The notes under the pieces are model-generated. The model was given only the letters and a program-made list of their open reading frames with translations, ran no database searches and was not told the DNA's origin. From positions 1 to 47,006 of the forward strand of contig JAIQGH010000039.1 in NCBI GenBank assembly GCA_020072655.1: 47,006 nt of DNA. Reading direction: 5' to 3'. A program made the position numbers and the translations under genes. The stretch is from Terriglobia bacterium. GTDB taxonomy: Bacteria > Acidobacteriota > Terriglobia > UBA7540. This document shows positions 16,313 to 24,646 of the stretch, piece by piece; the stretch's first letter is position 1; each line of letters starts with the position of its first letter.

Positions 16313-17284
16313 TCAGAGTGGGATGGCTGTGGAGTCGGTGATTTCCTTCAGGATGGCTTCGGCCTGGTCAGATTTCTTGAGCGTCGAGATGAAGCGCGAG
16401 CTGACGACGCAGCGGTGGGCCAGGACGGGCAAAATGAGGCGCTTGAAATCATCGGGGATCGAGTAACTGCGGCCCTCCAGGAGAGCGAGCGCCTGCGCGG
16501 CGCGGTAGAGCATCATGGAGCCGCGTGGGCTCACGCCCAGGCTTAGGTATTCGTGCTGGCGGGTCTTCTCGACGATGGCCAGCGTGTAGTTCATGAGGTG
16601 ATCATCCACGCTGACGCGGCGCACGGCCTGCTGGATTTCGACGACCTCGTCGGCGCTCATCACCGGCTCAATCTTGGCGAGCGGCTCGGAATCGGCGAAA
16701 TTGCGCAGGATTTCCTTCTCGCTGGCCGTGCCGGGATAGCCGATGCGGAGCCGCATCAGGAAGCGGTCGAGCTGCGACTCGGGCAGAGGATAGGTGCCAT
16801 GGTGCTCGATCGGATTCTGGGTCGCCATCACCATGAACGGCTGCGGCAGCGGATACGTGCGGTTGTCCGCAGTGACCTGATATTCGTTCATGGCCTCGAG
16901 CAGCGCGCTCTGCGTCTTGGGCGTCGTGCGGTTAATTTCGTCGGCCAACACGATGTTGGCGAAGACGGGGCCGGGGCGGAATTCGAAGCGCTGGCTCTGC
17001 TGGCTGAAGACACTGACGCCGATCACGTCGGAGGGCAACATGTCGGAGGTGAACTGGATGCGCTGGAACGCGCAGTTGAACGAGCGTGCCAGCGAGTGCG
17101 CGAGCGTGGTCTTGCCCACTCCCGGTACATCTTCGATGAGCAGGTGGCCCCGGGCGAAGAGCGTGACGAGCGCAAGCTGGATCACTTCGTTCTTGCCGCG
17201 AATGACGGATTGGATGGATTGTCGGAGCCGCGAGAGCAGTTCGGTTGAAACGGGCGCCTGATTGTTGACTTCAGCCTTGTGCAT
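16313..17284 (-). CDS. MoxR-family AAA ATPase
   Basis: 323-aa MoxR ATPase, a chaperone-like AAA+ protein that usually works with DUF58/VWA partners. Walker A GVGKTT (in IEDVPGVGKTTLAHSLA), Walker B VLADEINRTTPKTQSALLEAM, sensor 1 MATQNP, and the PLPESQLDRFLMRL arginine-finger region are all present. The C-terminal lid has VSPRGSMMLYRAAQALAL. The first ATG (17284) gives a short N-terminal extension before the SIQSVIRGKNEVI helix. The DUF58 partner is on the same strand beyond the GH13 gene. The end of the gene abuts low-complexity AAATCCAAAATC-type intergenic DNA. Confidence 0.93.
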   Translation of the reverse strand: MHKAEVNNQAPVSTELLSRLRQSIQSVIRGKNEVIQLALVTLFARGHLLIEDVPGVGKTTLAHSLARSFNCAFQRIQFTSDMLPSDVIGVSVFSQQSQRFEFRPGPVFANIVLADEINRTTPKTQSALLEAMNEYQVTADNRTYPLPQPFMVMATQNPIEHHGTYPLPESQLDRFLMRLRIGYPGTASEKEILRNFADSEPLAKIEPVMSADEVVEIQQAVRRVSVDDHLMNYTLAIVEKTRQHEYLSLGVSPRGSMMLYRAAQALALLEGRSYSIPDDFKRLILPVLAHRCVVSSRFISTLKKSDQAEAILKEITDSTAIPL

Positions 17285-17354
17285 GCGCGCCGGGCCGCGC
17301 CGCGCGGCCCATCTAGACCTGACCGGCGGAATTTGTTATCTTGAATCGGTTGCC

Positions 17355-17429
17355 GGGCGGTTAACTCAGCGGTAGAGTGCTATCCTCACACGGTAGAAGT
17401 CACAGGTTCGAATCCTGTACCGCCCACCA
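17355..17429 (+). tRNA. tRNA-Val (anticodon CAC)
   Basis: Complete cloverleaf: acceptor GGGCGGT pairs with ACCGCCC (17419-17425), D stem ACTC/GAGT, anticodon stem CTATC/GGTAG with loop CTCACAC (anticodon CAC reads GTG, Val), T arm ACAGG-TTCGAAT-CCTGT, discriminator A and encoded CCA. 75 nt including CCA. Confidence 0.96.
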
Positions 17430-17668
17430 TGGTCCACTGCATCCCGACCCGTCGGCCCATTCTAGCGAAAACTCCCCAGGGTGACCACGATTTTCGCGTT
17501 CTGTTGCTCAAGCGACTAACTAGCGGGAGGTTCCGACTGAGCACTTTGCAAATGCCCACCCGCGGCTGTAGACTGCCCACTCAGCTCTCAAACCCAGGCT
17601 CTATGCTAGTATCGTGAGTCTTGCAGGGTGGTCATCCGTTTCCCTTTGTCCCTCGCCGGGAGGCGGCC

Positions 17669-18751
17669 GTGCTGAAAATCGGGATTGTGGGACTTGGGCA
17701 AGTCGGCAAGACGACGCTCTTTCGCACGCTGACCCGCGCGCACGGCACGGGGCTAGGCTCGGCGCGGCCGGAAGCCCACGTCGGAATTGTGCACGTGCCT
17801 GATCCGCGCTTGGACCGGTTGGCGGAGATGGTTCATCCTCAACGCAAGGTTTATGCGAGCGTCGAGTACGCTGATACACCGGGGAGTGTGATTGACCTGG
17901 CGCGGACGGGCGCGCAAACGGCTACGCTCCGCGAGATGGACGCGCTCGCGCATGTCGTGCGGGCGTTCGAAGATGAGTCCGTTCCCCACCCGGCAGGTAG
18001 CGTTGATCCGCAACGCGATGTTGAGAACGTGGAACTGGAACTTGTGCTATCGGACCTTGCTTTGGTTGAGAAGCGCCAGGAGCGCCTGGAAAAGGATCTG
18101 AAGAAGCAGAAGAGTCCCGCGCTCGAGAAGGAGCACCATGTACTTCAGCTTTCGAAACAGGCGCTCGAGAAGGAAACGCCTCTGCGCGAGCTGTCTCTCG
18201 GCCCGGAGGATGAACGTCTCATCAGAGGGTTCACGTTTCTCAGCTCCAAGCCGATGTTGTATGTCCTGAACCTGGGCGAGAGGGACGCGGCGAAGACCGA
18301 CGCCGCCGAATCTTTCGCCAGCGAAGCGGGGCTGAAGCAGCGCGCGAAAACGGCGGTGACCGCCGTCTGCGGGAAAATCGAAGCTGAGCTTGCCGAGCTG
18401 AGCGACGAGGAAGCCGCCGAATTTCTTGCGAGTTACGGCCTGAAGGAGTCGGCTATCGCGCGCGTGGTGCGCTCCAGCTACCATTTGTTGGGGATGATTT
18501 CGTTTTTCACCACCGACGGCGGAGAATGCCGGGCCTGGACGATTCGCGCCGGGACGACCGCCGTCGAAGCGGCGGGCGAAGTTCATACGGATTTGCAGAG
18601 AGGGTTTATCCGAGCTGAAGTGGTCAGGTTTGATGACCTCTCTGCCGCCGGCAGCATGGCCGAAGCCCGCCACCGCGGCACCGTCAAGATCGAGGGCAAG
18701 GAATACGTTTTGCACGACGGGGAGGTCGTGCACTTTCGGCATTCGGGCTAA
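17669..18751 (+). CDS. YchF-like (OLA1-type) GTPase/ATPase, divergent
   Basis: P-loop NTPase of the Obg/YchF group, which binds ribosomes and hydrolyses ATP or GTP. The P-loop is GLGQVGKTTLF rather than the usual GLPNVGKSTLF. The G3 motif is DTPG, and a coiled-coil domain (LVEKRQERLEKDLKKQ) is inserted as in YchF. The C-terminal TGS/DUF933 region is well kept (ECRAWTIRAGTTAVEAAGEV then HTDLQRGFIRAEVVRFDD). A NxxE-like site reads LNLGE. I use GTG 17669, with GGGAGG 4-9 nt upstream; this gives 360 aa, near the family's ~363. The altered P-loop suggests a specialised paralogue rather than the housekeeping ychF. Confidence 0.85.
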   Translation: MLKIGIVGLGQVGKTTLFRTLTRAHGTGLGSARPEAHVGIVHVPDPRLDRLAEMVHPQRKVYASVEYADTPGSVIDLARTGAQTATLREMDALAHVVRAFEDESVPHPAGSVDPQRDVENVELELVLSDLALVEKRQERLEKDLKKQKSPALEKEHHVLQLSKQALEKETPLRELSLGPEDERLIRGFTFLSSKPMLYVLNLGERDAAKTDAAESFASEAGLKQRAKTAVTAVCGKIEAELAELSDEEAAEFLASYGLKESAIARVVRSSYHLLGMISFFTTDGGECRAWTIRAGTTAVEAAGEVHTDLQRGFIRAEVVRFDDLSAAGSMAEARHRGTVKIEGKEYVLHDGEVVHFRHSG

Positions 18752-18756
18752 GAGAA

Positions 18757-18837
18757 GTGACCAGTGACGAGTGACAAGTGAAAGGCAAGGAGCCCAGGGT
18801 TGCCTCTGGCTCGTCACTTGTCACTGGTCACTCGTCA
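18757..18837. repeat. Low-complexity GTGAC-type inverted repeat
   Basis: The YchF/ZIP intergenic space holds a left arm made of GTGACnnGT units (18757-18780) and a right arm of the complementary CACTTGTCACTGGTCACTCG type (18814-18837). The arms are imperfectly complementary around a ~33-bp centre and could form a long hairpin. It resembles the other degenerate intergenic repeats in this window. Confidence 0.6.
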
Positions 18838-18841
18838 CCGT

Positions 18842-19582
18842 ATGAATTACCTCTGGATCAGCCTGGCGCTCGGAACCCTGGCGGGCCTTGCCAATCTGTC
18901 GGGCGCCACGATCGTGACGGCCCGACCGTGGAGCCGCACTTTTCTCACCTATTTCATTGCCCTCGGCTCGGGCTTCATGCTGGCGACTGTTCTCACCGAG
19001 ATGCTGCCGGAGAGCCTGCGCCTCGCCGCCGAGAAAGCGCCCGTGCTCATCTTGCTCGGGTACTTCATCGTGCATATTTTCGAGCATTCCTGGCCTGCGC
19101 ACTTCCACTTTGGCGAGGAAACCCACGCGGACGAGTTCTTGAACGTCTCCGTAGCTTATACGGCTTTAGGCGGGCTGACGATTCATACTTTCTTCGATGG
19201 GGTCTCCATCGCCTCCGGTTTTCTGATTTCCAACTGGCTGGGGACGGTCATCTTTGGTGCGGTGATCTTGCACAACATTCCCGAAGGATTCACCATCGCT
19301 TCCATCATGACGGCGGCGCGCAAGAGCCGCGGCGCGGGACTTTGGGCCGCCGGGTTGCTCGGCCTCTCGCGCCTGGTAGGCATCCTGGCCATGGCGCTTG
19401 CGCACCGATTCGTCAGCTATGGCCTGGCGATATCCGCCGGCGTGACGCTTTACGTCGCGGCCTCGGACCTGATTCCGGAAGTGAACAAGAATCCCGGCCC
19501 GAAGATCGCCTTCACCGTGGCAGCGGGCGTGGCGCTAATGATTCTGCTGCGGTTCCTGTTTTTCGGGCCTCTCGCCCAGTGA
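18842..19582 (+). CDS. ZIP-family metal transporter
   Basis: 246-aa integral membrane protein with about eight hydrophobic segments. The metal-path helices carry HTFFDGVSIASGF (TM4-type) and LHNIPEGFTIAS (TM5-type), the HxxxD and HNxPEG motifs of ZIP zinc/divalent cation importers. A His-rich loop (HIFEHSWPAHFHFGEETHADE) lies between the third and fourth segments, where ZIP proteins often hold a metal sensor. ATG 18842 begins right after the intergenic inverted repeat; a 14-codon longer frame runs through that repeat and is unlikely to be real. Zinc is the most likely ion, but iron or manganese cannot be ruled out. Confidence 0.9.
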   Translation: MNYLWISLALGTLAGLANLSGATIVTARPWSRTFLTYFIALGSGFMLATVLTEMLPESLRLAAEKAPVLILLGYFIVHIFEHSWPAHFHFGEETHADEFLNVSVAYTALGGLTIHTFFDGVSIASGFLISNWLGTVIFGAVILHNIPEGFTIASIMTAARKSRGAGLWAAGLLGLSRLVGILAMALAHRFVSYGLAISAGVTLYVAASDLIPEVNKNPGPKIAFTVAAGVALMILLRFLFFGPLAQ

Positions 19583-19586
19583 CCGA

Positions 19587-19675
19587 GGCAGAAGGCAGAA
19601 GGCAGAAGGCAGAAGGCAGAAGGCAGAAGGCAGAAGGCAATGATCCTTCTTGGGTGCTGGCAACTCGTGCAACCG
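19587..19675. repeat. Heptamer tandem array (GGCAGAA)n with conserved right flank, copy 2
   Basis: About 7.5 copies of GGCAGAA directly after the ZIP gene, then the same right-flank sequence as copy 1 (CCTTCTTGGGTGCTGGCAAC, CTCGTGCAACCG), followed by AAAATCCAAAATC-type simple sequence. Copy number differs from copy 1, as expected of a slipping repeat. Confidence 0.85.
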
Positions 19676-19798
19676 GCGGCGATCCTGGCGAGTAATCGAA
19701 AATCCAAAATCTAAGATCCGAAATCAGGGAACACTGTCAAATGTTGAATGTAAACTGTAGGGCGAATTCTGACTCCTGGCTTCTGACTTCTTCTTGAA

Positions 19799-20155
19799 AT
19801 GTATTCCGACAAAGTTCTCGACCACTTCCATCACCCTCGTAACGTCGGCGAAATCGAGAATGCTACCTCTGCTGTCGAGGTGACAAACCCTGTGTGCGGC
19901 GATGTGATCGGTCTCTGGGCGCTGGTTCAGGATGGGCGAGTGGCCGAAGCCAAGTTCAAGGTGGCAGGCTGTGTCCCGGCTGTCGCCTGCGGATCATGGC
20001 TCACGGAATGGATGCGCGGGAAATTACTGGCCGAACTGGCGGAGCTCACTGCAGACCAGATCGAAGCCGCGCTCGACGGCCTGCCCTCTGCTTCTCACCA
20101 TGCATCCGCCCTGGCTGCCGACGCCCTGAGGCATCTCCTCGAAAAGCTGTTGTAA
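19799..20155 (+). CDS. IscU/NifU_N-like Fe-S scaffold protein
   Basis: 118 aa. IscU-type scaffolds assemble Fe-S clusters on three Cys and one Asp. The sequence opens MYSDKVLDHFHHPRNVGEIE (family signature), has the first Cys and Asp in NPVCGD, and the second Cys in VAGCVPAVACGS. The third ligand Cys, normally in a HCS-type motif near the C-terminus, is absent: the local sequence is SASHHASALA. It may use His instead or have another role, such as a carrier or a decayed copy. No cysteine desulfurase lies nearby. The ATG at 19799 has no clear ribosome site. Confidence 0.85.
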   Translation: MYSDKVLDHFHHPRNVGEIENATSAVEVTNPVCGDVIGLWALVQDGRVAEAKFKVAGCVPAVACGSWLTEWMRGKLLAELAELTADQIEAALDGLPSASHHASALAADALRHLLEKLL

Positions 20156-20211
20156 GGGAGGGCGCTGCCCTCGTGCAGGCCAGTGCAGAGCGCAACTCTG
20201 CGCCTCGACCG

Positions 20212-20796
20212 CTACTGGCTGGCCAGACGGTGATAGGTTTCTGGATTGTCGATGTCGGCGAGTATTCCCGGGTCGTCCACCTCGACTAGTTTTGTGGTCT
20301 GCTGATGTCGCCGAACCACGGTGTTGGCTCCAATTTCCGGAGGCAGGGTGTTCAATTCCGCGAAGAGTTCCTTTCCAATGACCACGGGATGTCCGTGTTG
20401 GCCATGATGGGTGGGAATCGCCGCAACGACCCCCGGCTCGCCCAACGCCGCGGTGAGCGTGCGGACGGTCCCTGGCGCCACCAAGGGGTGGTCCACCAAG
20501 CACAGCACAATCGCCGCAAGGTCGGACGCGGCGAGTGCTCGCAGTCCCGCCTGCAGTGATGACGTTTGCCCCAGCCGATAGTCGGCGTTGACGACCACCT
20601 CGGCGCCGCGCAGGTTGACGGCGCGTCGGATTTCCTCTGCGTGGTGCCCCAGAACCACCGTAATGTGCTCGATGCCCGCTTCGCGCAGCGTGCGGATGAT
20701 GCTTTCCAGGAAGCTTTGCCCGCGGTAGGTGAGCAGGGCCTTGTCGCGCCCCATACGGGAGGACTCACCGGCGGCGAGAATCAGTCCGGCAACCAT
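20212..20796 (-). CDS. MocA-like molybdenum cofactor nucleotidyltransferase
   Basis: 194-aa NTP-transferase with the nucleotide loop LILAAGESSRMGRDKALL and the LCLVDHPLVAPGTV metal site, as in MocA/CoxL-type enzymes that attach CMP to molybdopterin. HHGQHGHPVVI fits the cofactor-binding segment of this family. It follows xdhC on the same strand 114 nt downstream, and the pairing supports a role in maturing a xanthine or CO dehydrogenase type molybdo-enzyme, which is not encoded in the window. MobA-type GMP transfer is a less likely alternative. Confidence 0.85.
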   Translation of the reverse strand: MVAGLILAAGESSRMGRDKALLTYRGQSFLESIIRTLREAGIEHITVVLGHHAEEIRRAVNLRGAEVVVNADYRLGQTSSLQAGLRALAASDLAAIVLCLVDHPLVAPGTVRTLTAALGEPGVVAAIPTHHGQHGHPVVIGKELFAELNTLPPEIGANTVVRRHQQTTKLVEVDDPGILADIDNPETYHRLASQ

Positions 20797-20910
20797 ATAA
20801 GGGAGGGGTTAGGGAGTAGGGAGTAGGAAATAGGAAAAGGCAACCCGGCCCAGGCTAACTAGTATCTGCCGCCGCCGGCCGTCAACTCCCAAGCCCCTAA
20901 TTCCTGCTTC

Positions 20911-21735
20911 CTACTTCCTACTTCCCACTTCCGATTTCCGCTGCGCTGACAAAGACGCGACTGATGCCGCGCCCCGCCGCACGGCAATCATTTCGGCCAC
21001 GATAGCGACCGCAATCTCTTCCGGCGTCAGCGCGCCGATATCAAGTCCCACAGGCGAATGCACTCGCTCGATCTTCTCCGCCGGCACGCCTTCGCCTTCG
21101 AGCACCTTGGCGATTTCAATGAACTTGCGCTTCGAGCCGATCATGCCGATGTAGCGGGCCGGCGTCGTGAGCGCCCAGCGCAGGCACGTCAGGTCGCCCT
21201 TGTGTCCGCGGGTGACGAGGATAATGAAAGAGAAACCGTTGACCTTAATCTTGGGGAAGATTTCTTCCCACGGTCCGGCGTATGTTTCGGCGGCCTCCGG
21301 GAAGCGCTCCTTATTGGCGAAGGCTGGGCGATCGTCGATGACCACGGTGTCAAACCCTGCGATGCTCGCAACCTTGGAAAGATAAAGCGAAACGTGTCCG
21401 CCGCCGAAGATGTAGGCCGTGGGTGTGGCGAGAATAGGCTCGACGAAGATATCCAGAGAGCCGCCACAGATCAGGCCGTTGTCATACTCGGGCTGGTTGT
21501 TGAGGTTGAAGTGCAGGCGGCGCGGCTTCTCCTCCCGCATCACCTCCTGCGCGGCAGTCCATACTTCCGCTTCGACGCAGCCGCCGCCTACCGTGCCGAC
21601 AAGCGAACCATCGTCGCGGACCAGGATTTTCGAGCTTTCGTAGCTGGGAATCGAGCCCTGCACCTGAATGATGGTAGCGAGCGCCGCCTTGCGGCCCTCT
21701 TTTCTCAACTTCGCGATTTCTGCAAAGATGTCCAT
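20911..21735 (-). CDS. XdhC/CoxI-family molybdo-enzyme maturation factor
   Basis: 274 aa. XdhC/CoxI proteins bind molybdenum cofactor and help insert it, in sulfurated form, into xanthine dehydrogenase family enzymes. Visible marks are the N-terminal ALATIIQVQGSIPSYESSKILV with GTVGGGCVEAEV, the central LICGGSLDIFVEP, and a Rossmann-like C-terminal domain starting AYIFGGGHVSLYLSKVASI, then YIGMIGSKRK and VHSPVGLDIGA. The last ~12 residues (SAQRKSEVGSRK) are encoded within the adjacent low-complexity CTTCC/ACTTCC repeat, so the stop codon lies in repeat DNA. It forms a likely operon with the downstream mocA-like gene. Confidence 0.9.
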   Translation of the reverse strand: MDIFAEIAKLRKEGRKAALATIIQVQGSIPSYESSKILVRDDGSLVGTVGGGCVEAEVWTAAQEVMREEKPRRLHFNLNNQPEYDNGLICGGSLDIFVEPILATPTAYIFGGGHVSLYLSKVASIAGFDTVVIDDRPAFANKERFPEAAETYAGPWEEIFPKIKVNGFSFIILVTRGHKGDLTCLRWALTTPARYIGMIGSKRKFIEIAKVLEGEGVPAEKIERVHSPVGLDIGALTPEEIAVAIVAEMIAVRRGAASVASLSAQRKSEVGSRK

Positions 21736-21843
21736 AGCAGCCCTTCAGTAGGTTAAACGGCGGCTATGCCGGTGTCAACGAAAGTCGCTTGGAACCCTGC
21801 AGCGCACCCGGTACAATGCCTCCCACACGCGAGGTGATTCCCC

Positions 21844-22443
21844 ATGAGTGGAGAGCAAATTGGTCCCAGTCGAGGCTACTATGCCCTGGCGGCCGCGGTT
21901 TTCATCGGCGGCTGGGTGTTTTTCGGCATCTTTCTCTTCAAGAACCTGAGCGGTCTTAGTGGCAGGCTCCAGCAGGTCGTAGTCCCAGGCAAAGCGCAGC
22001 TCACCCTGCAAGCACCCGGCGAATATACGATCTACTATGAATACCAGAGCGTCGTCGGCTCCAAGGTTTATTCGACGAACCGAACCTTTTCCGGCCTCGA
22101 CGTGAGTCTTGTCGCCGTGGGCACGGGAGAGCCGATCGCCCTCTCGCAAACCGACGCCAACTCCACTTATACCGTAAGCGGGAGGTCGGGTTTGTCGGTT
22201 TTCGACTTCAGGATCGCCCGGCCGGGCAAGTACGAACTCTCCGCACGCTACCCCGAAGGTCAGGAAGGGCCGGAAATCGTCCTCGCCGTCGGGCAGGGTT
22301 TTGTCAGTGGGATTCTCACTACGGTGTTCGGAGGATTGGCTATCGTTTTTGGCTCAATGGGCCTGGCGGTGGCCATCGCCGTCATCACGGCCGTCAAACA
22401 GCACAACGCAAAGAAGAGGGCCCAGGATCGCTACGCCCTCTAA
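21844..22443 (+). CDS. Membrane protein with extracytoplasmic beta domain, unknown
   Basis: 199 aa. A transmembrane helix at ~13-33 (ALAAAVFIGGWVFFGIFLF) is followed by about 120 residues of alternating beta pattern (AQLTLQAPGEYTIYYEY, SLVAVGTGEP, YELSARYPEG). A second membrane helix lies at ~155-180 (ILTTVFGGLAIVFGSMGLAV), and the tail is basic. The middle domain should face the periplasm. A GAGGTGA sequence lies 8 nt before ATG 21844. No family recognised; layout resembles small acidobacterial and planctomycete envelope proteins, which is only an impression. Confidence 0.72.
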   Translation: MSGEQIGPSRGYYALAAAVFIGGWVFFGIFLFKNLSGLSGRLQQVVVPGKAQLTLQAPGEYTIYYEYQSVVGSKVYSTNRTFSGLDVSLVAVGTGEPIALSQTDANSTYTVSGRSGLSVFDFRIARPGKYELSARYPEGQEGPEIVLAVGQGFVSGILTTVFGGLAIVFGSMGLAVAIAVITAVKQHNAKKRAQDRYAL

Positions 22444-22563
22444 GCCCTGGCTATCCTGCTCTGCCCGGTTCCCGGCATTCCCCCGTGCTGTCGCTTCCTG
22501 CGCGACCGCCGAGGGAGGTAGAATCATGCTTCTGCTATCAGAATCCAATTGGGGAGTTCATCT

Positions 22564-23592
22564 ATGAAGGCCGTTCGGTTTCACGAGCATGGTGGCCCGG
22601 AAGTCCTCAAATACGAGGACGCGCCGGACCCGAAGATTCAGGCCAACGAAGTTCTCGTCAAAGTAAAAGCCTGCGCGCTGAACCATCTCGATATCTGGCT
22701 GCGCGGGGGTGTCCGTCGCTGGCAACTCTCGATGCCGCACATCGTGGGCAGCGACATCTCGGGCGAAGTCGCCGAGGTCGGCGCGCTGGTCACGCGCGTG
22801 AAGCCAGGCGACCGCGTGCTACTCTCACCCGGCATCAGTTGCGGCCAATGCGAAGCCTGCTTCAAAGGCCTCGACAGCGCCTGCCGCAGCTACACGCTCT
22901 TTGGCGTGATGGTGGACGGCGGCTACGCGGAGTATGTGAAATCGCCGGAGATGAACGTCATTCCCATTCCCGGCGATCTGAGCTTCGATGAGGCAGCGGC
23001 TGTCCCACTCGTCTTTGTCACCGCATGGCACATGCTGTTCACGCGTGCCGGATTGAAGCCGGGCGAGGAGGTGCTGGTGATCGGCGCGGGCTCGGGCGTG
23101 GGGATTGCGGCGATTCAAATCTGCAAGTTGGCCGGGGCGCGCGTCATCGCCACGGCAGGCGCGGACTGGAAGCTCGAGAAAGCCCGCGGCCTGGGCGCTG
23201 ATGAGGTCATCAATCACAGCAAGCAGTCGATTGCCGACGAAGTCAAGCGGCTCACCGCCAGGCGCGGTGTGGATGTTGTCTTCGAGCACGTCGGCGCCGC
23301 GGTTTGGGAAGATTGTTTCGAGTCGCTCGCCACCTATGGACGACTGGTGACTTGCGGCACCACCTCTGGGCCGGAGGTGAAGCTTAACCTGCAAGTTCTG
23401 TACGGCCGGCAACGGTCCATTCTGGGCTCGTTCATGGGCGGTAAAGGCGAATTACTGGAAGCCCTCAAGCTCATCGGCCAACGCCGGCTCAAGGCAGTGA
23501 TTGATTCCGCCCTCCCGCTCGCCGACGCGCGCGCTGCGCAGGAGAAAATGGAAGGCCGGAATTTCTTTGGGAAGATATTGCTCCGCCCGTAG
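22564..23592 (+). CDS. Zinc-type medium-chain dehydrogenase/reductase
   Basis: 342-aa MDR protein. The GroES-like domain (residues 1-130) carries a structural zinc site CGQCEACFKGLDSAC, and the Rossmann domain begins EEVLVIGAGSGVGIAAIQIC. The C-terminus GRNFFGKILLRP is typical of the quinone-oxidoreductase/alcohol dehydrogenase branch. It should be an NAD(P)H-dependent alcohol dehydrogenase or alkenal/quinone reductase. The usual catalytic-zinc Cys near residue 40 is replaced (KACALNHLDIWLRGG), so only structural zinc is expected, favouring a reductase role. I start at ATG 22564. Confidence 0.87.
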   Translation: MKAVRFHEHGGPEVLKYEDAPDPKIQANEVLVKVKACALNHLDIWLRGGVRRWQLSMPHIVGSDISGEVAEVGALVTRVKPGDRVLLSPGISCGQCEACFKGLDSACRSYTLFGVMVDGGYAEYVKSPEMNVIPIPGDLSFDEAAAVPLVFVTAWHMLFTRAGLKPGEEVLVIGAGSGVGIAAIQICKLAGARVIATAGADWKLEKARGLGADEVINHSKQSIADEVKRLTARRGVDVVFEHVGAAVWEDCFESLATYGRLVTCGTTSGPEVKLNLQVLYGRQRSILGSFMGGKGELLEALKLIGQRRLKAVIDSALPLADARAAQEKMEGRNFFGKILLRP

Positions 23593-23635
23593 TGCGACTC
23601 GCTCGGCGCCTCACGGCCATAGGGGGAGTGGGAGC

Positions 23636-24550
23636 CTACTTCGTAGGTCCGAGGCTCTTGAAGAAACCTTCCACTATCGTGTTGAACCGCTGCGGGTCAT
23701 CCACGAAGAGGGCATGACCCACGCCGTCCATAACTTCGACCTGTGCCCCGGCGATCCGCCGCTGCGTATCCTTTACTGTTTCCTCTCCGGGACGCCGGAC
23801 GGTAACGATCACCGTCGGCTTGGTGATGCTTGCGAGGTCCGGGCGGAAATCCGACGCGACGTATTCGAGCATCAAAGCAATCGCGGTCGGGGTGGGCGTG
23901 CGAAGCGTGGCGCGCGTGATGCGGTCGAGGTATTCCGGAGGTTGCGGCTTCTTATACATTCCGCGCACGAACTGCGCCGCCGCAGCGGGCCGGTCGCGCT
24001 GAAGCCGCATGGAGCGGTTAAGCACTTCTCGAATGACGTCGGGCTGCGGGTCCAATCCCGCGGCGCCGTCCACGAGCACCAAGCCAGCGATGGTGTCGCA
24101 GCCGAACTGCTTCACATAGGCGACCAGTTCCTTGACTGCCAACGACCAGCCGACGAGAACGACCGGCGCGAGCTTCAGTTGATCCACCACGGCCTTGATA
24201 TCGCGGGCGCGAGCTTCCGGGTAATTTCCCTCGCTGGCTTGCGAAGAAAGTCCTTGTGACCGCGGGTCCATGGCCACGACGCGGCGGGTTTTGGCGAAAT
24301 GCGCGATTTGCTGCTCCCAGATCTCTGCCGGCATCGTCCAGCCGGGAACGAAAAGAATGGGCGCGGTCCTGCCAGCCTGGCCCGTGGGCCCCGCTTCGAG
24401 GTAGCGAATTCTCACACCGTCTCGAGTGGTGACGAAGCCGTCGCGCGTGCCCGCGAGAGGAGAGTGCTGGCCGAACGCGGGGGTGGCCGGCGTGAGGGCG
24501 CAAACAAAAGCTAAGAGTGCCCGAGGACAGATCGCAGTCAGTCGGCGCAT
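23636..24550 (-). CDS. Secreted alpha/beta hydrolase
   Basis: 304 aa from ATG 24550. A Sec signal peptide ([18 protein letters not shown]) precedes an alpha/beta hydrolase fold: oxyanion segment [16 protein letters not shown], nucleophile elbow VGWSLAV (Ser), acid in [14 protein letters not shown] with the catalytic His. The elbow has Ala instead of the usual last Gly. The enzyme should act on esters or similar small substrates in the periplasm. A longer frame starting at 24652 is unlikely because it places the signal peptide internally. The end lies 43 nt from the convergent MDR gene. Confidence 0.85.
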   Translation of the reverse strand: MRRLTAICPRALLAFVCALTPATPAFGQHSPLAGTRDGFVTTRDGVRIRYLEAGPTGQAGRTAPILFVPGWTMPAEIWEQQIAHFAKTRRVVAMDPRSQGLSSQASEGNYPEARARDIKAVVDQLKLAPVVLVGWSLAVKELVAYVKQFGCDTIAGLVLVDGAAGLDPQPDVIREVLNRSMRLQRDRPAAAAQFVRGMYKKPQPPEYLDRITRATLRTPTPTAIALMLEYVASDFRPDLASITKPTVIVTVRRPGEETVKDTQRRIAGAQVEVMDGVGHALFVDDPQRFNTIVEGFFKSLGPTK

Positions 24551-24646
24551 GGTCGATGTTCCTTGGCGGAGAGTTCGTGCGCAGGGGATTATAGGTTGAA
24601 CCGAGGTGGCAGGAATGTGATAATTCTTTGTGAAGGGCCAAGCGCC

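Noticed and set aside
17386-17580. Minus-strand frame ending GGTGFEPVTSTV
   Set aside because: This peptide is a well-known artefact of reading a tRNA gene in antisense. It overlaps tRNA-Val and has no family.
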